Of a stretch of DNA of 6,510 bases, positions 6,111 to 6,510 are shown piece after piece. Position 1 is the stretch's first letter. Every line of letters begins with the position of its first letter. The translations under genes and the position numbers were made by a program. Source of the DNA: an uncultured Actinomyces sp. (GTDB lineage Bacteria > Actinomycetota > Actinomycetes > Actinomycetales > Actinomycetaceae); assembly GCA_915063485.1 (NCBI GenBank), contig CAJZDJ010000094.1, positions 1 to 6,510 of the forward strand, written 5' to 3'. The notes under the pieces are model-generated. The model saw nothing but the letters and a program-made list of their open reading frames with translations, searched no databases and was not told where the DNA came from.

Positions 6111-6323
6111 ATGTCGGCTCTTACTATGGGGCTCGCCGAGGCGAAGAATAACTTTTCGCGAGTGACGGCAGAGGTGAACCGGACGGGGAAGCCTGTCATG
6201 ATCCTCAAGAACAACAGGCCCTGGGTGGTTATTCAACCGGCCCAGCAGGCGGCGAGTGCTGTCGACGTCGCTGTCGACTTCATGGATGCTTACGCGGACG
6301 TGTTTGAAGAACTTGCCAAGTGA
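6111..6323 (+). CDS. Phd/YefM-family antitoxin, no adjacent toxin
   Basis: The 70-residue protein has the compact Phd/YefM N-terminal DNA-binding domain: LAEAKNNFSRVTAEV (8-22), then TGKPVMILKNNRPWVVIQP (25-43). This is the family pattern of helix, KP-V strand, and a 'RP...VI.P' strand. The C-terminal 27 residues (VDVAVDFMDAYADVFEELAK) would be the toxin-neutralising segment. The length is slightly short of the usual 80-90. The ATG at 6111 follows AAGGGG (6101-6106) by four bases. In complete modules the toxin gene (Doc, RelE or YoeB type) directly follows or overlaps. Here 149 bp without a toxin-sized frame follow, so it is an orphan antitoxin or a repressor derived from one. Its own operator lies upstream. 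Confidence 0.88.
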   Translation: MSALTMGLAEAKNNFSRVTAEVNRTGKPVMILKNNRPWVVIQPAQQAASAVDVAVDFMDAYADVFEELAK

Positions 6324-6390
6324 GCTCCGTAGTTTTGTGTCTCTATGGAAAGTGGTAGTTACGCTGTGGTCCCTTACCAGGGGCTGAAGC

Positions 6391-6424
6391 TGCGGATTTC
6401 TTCAAATTTGCTCTTGCGGATTTC
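6391..6424 (+). repeat. 10-bp direct repeat TGCGGATTTC before the last gene
   Basis: Copies lie at 6391-6400 and 6415-6424, 24 bp start to start, with an 8-bp palindrome CAAATTTG (6403-6410) between them. The second copy overlaps the candidate -35 element of the right-edge gene, so the pair could be a regulator-binding site. Confidence 0.45.
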
Positions 6425-6445
6425 ATGCGGGGGGGGGGGTAGCCT
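6414..6445 (+). promoter_or_regulatory. candidate promoter with an 11-G tract in its spacer
   Basis: TTGCGG (6414-6419) and TAGCCT (6440-6445, matching the three most conserved -10 positions) are separated by 20 bp, of which 6429-6439 is an unbroken run of 11 G. Loss of three G would bring the spacer to the optimal 17 bp. A second reading (TTCATG 6422-6427, 17 bp, TTAAAA 6445-6450) also puts the tract inside the spacer. The downstream start codon is at 6473 with GAAGGGG at 6459-6465. Confidence 0.5.
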
Positions 6446-6472
6446 TAAAAGCAATTCGGAAGGGGTAATTCG

Positions 6473-6510
6473 ATGAAGAAATTGTCGATGTTTATGGCCA
6501 TGGTTATGTG
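6473..6510 (+). CDS. 5' end of a gene, possibly for an exported protein (cut by window end)
   Basis: Only 12 codons are visible: MKKLSMFMAMVM. Two lysines followed by a run of hydrophobic residues is how a signal peptide or lipoprotein leader begins, but a membrane protein would look the same. The ribosome binding site GAAGGGG ends seven bases before the ATG. The 11-bp string GAAGGGGTAAT (6459-6469) is identical to the leader just before the antitoxin start (6100-6110). The poly-G promoter candidate lies directly upstream. Confidence 0.5.
   Translation, partial: MKKLSMFMAMVM

Noticed and set aside
6345..6476. 43-codon frame after the antitoxin as the missing toxin
   Set aside because: Too short for Doc, RelE or YoeB, no ribosome binding site, and its sequence shows none of their motifs.

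Overview
This window looks like the chromosome of a moderately GC-rich actinobacterium. GuaA has the actinobacterial-style N-terminus ([21 protein letters not shown]), GTG starts occur, and GC-rich coding sequence sits between more AT-rich spacers. A member of the Actinomycetaceae or a relative fits, but that is an impression and nothing here fixes the genus. The window combines housekeeping metabolism with small accessory genes. I recognise no insertion sequence, CRISPR array, tRNA, rRNA or phage gene.

Left part (1-1857): the 3' end of an unrecognised multi-pass membrane protein gene (1-390), then a GC-rich spacer with a 14-bp direct repeat that can fold into an extended hairpin. Next comes a complete zinc-dependent, NAD-type alcohol dehydrogenase (653-1798), closed by a perfect 22-bp palindrome and a strong intrinsic terminator. 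The stretch 1858-2279 has no convincing gene.

Middle (2280-3935, minus strand): an 81-residue two-helix membrane protein with a good ribosome binding site. A LacI-type palindrome and a second dyad lie upstream of it. Then comes a Gfo/Idh/MocA (inositol/sugar dehydrogenase-like) gene whose usual EKP motif reads EMP. It has its own consensus-like promoter (TTGACA-17-AATAAT) and a plausible terminator, so these are probably two separate transcription units.

Right part (4137-6510, plus strand): two copies of a 20-bp element, 55 bp apart, lie just upstream of guaA (GMP synthetase, last step of GMP synthesis). After guaA come two 22-bp tandem repeats, each holding a 10-bp palindrome, and an intrinsic terminator. 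Next is a lone Phd/YefM-type antitoxin gene with a recognisable promoter and an operator-like inverted repeat; no toxin gene is visible after it. The window ends at the first codons of a gene that may encode an exported protein. Directly before it an 11-G tract lies between candidate -35 and -10 elements, the arrangement expected of a phase-variable promoter.

The genes do not form one pathway. The best leads for something new are the poly-G promoter at the right edge, the EMP-type oxidoreductase, and the repeat pairs flanking guaA.
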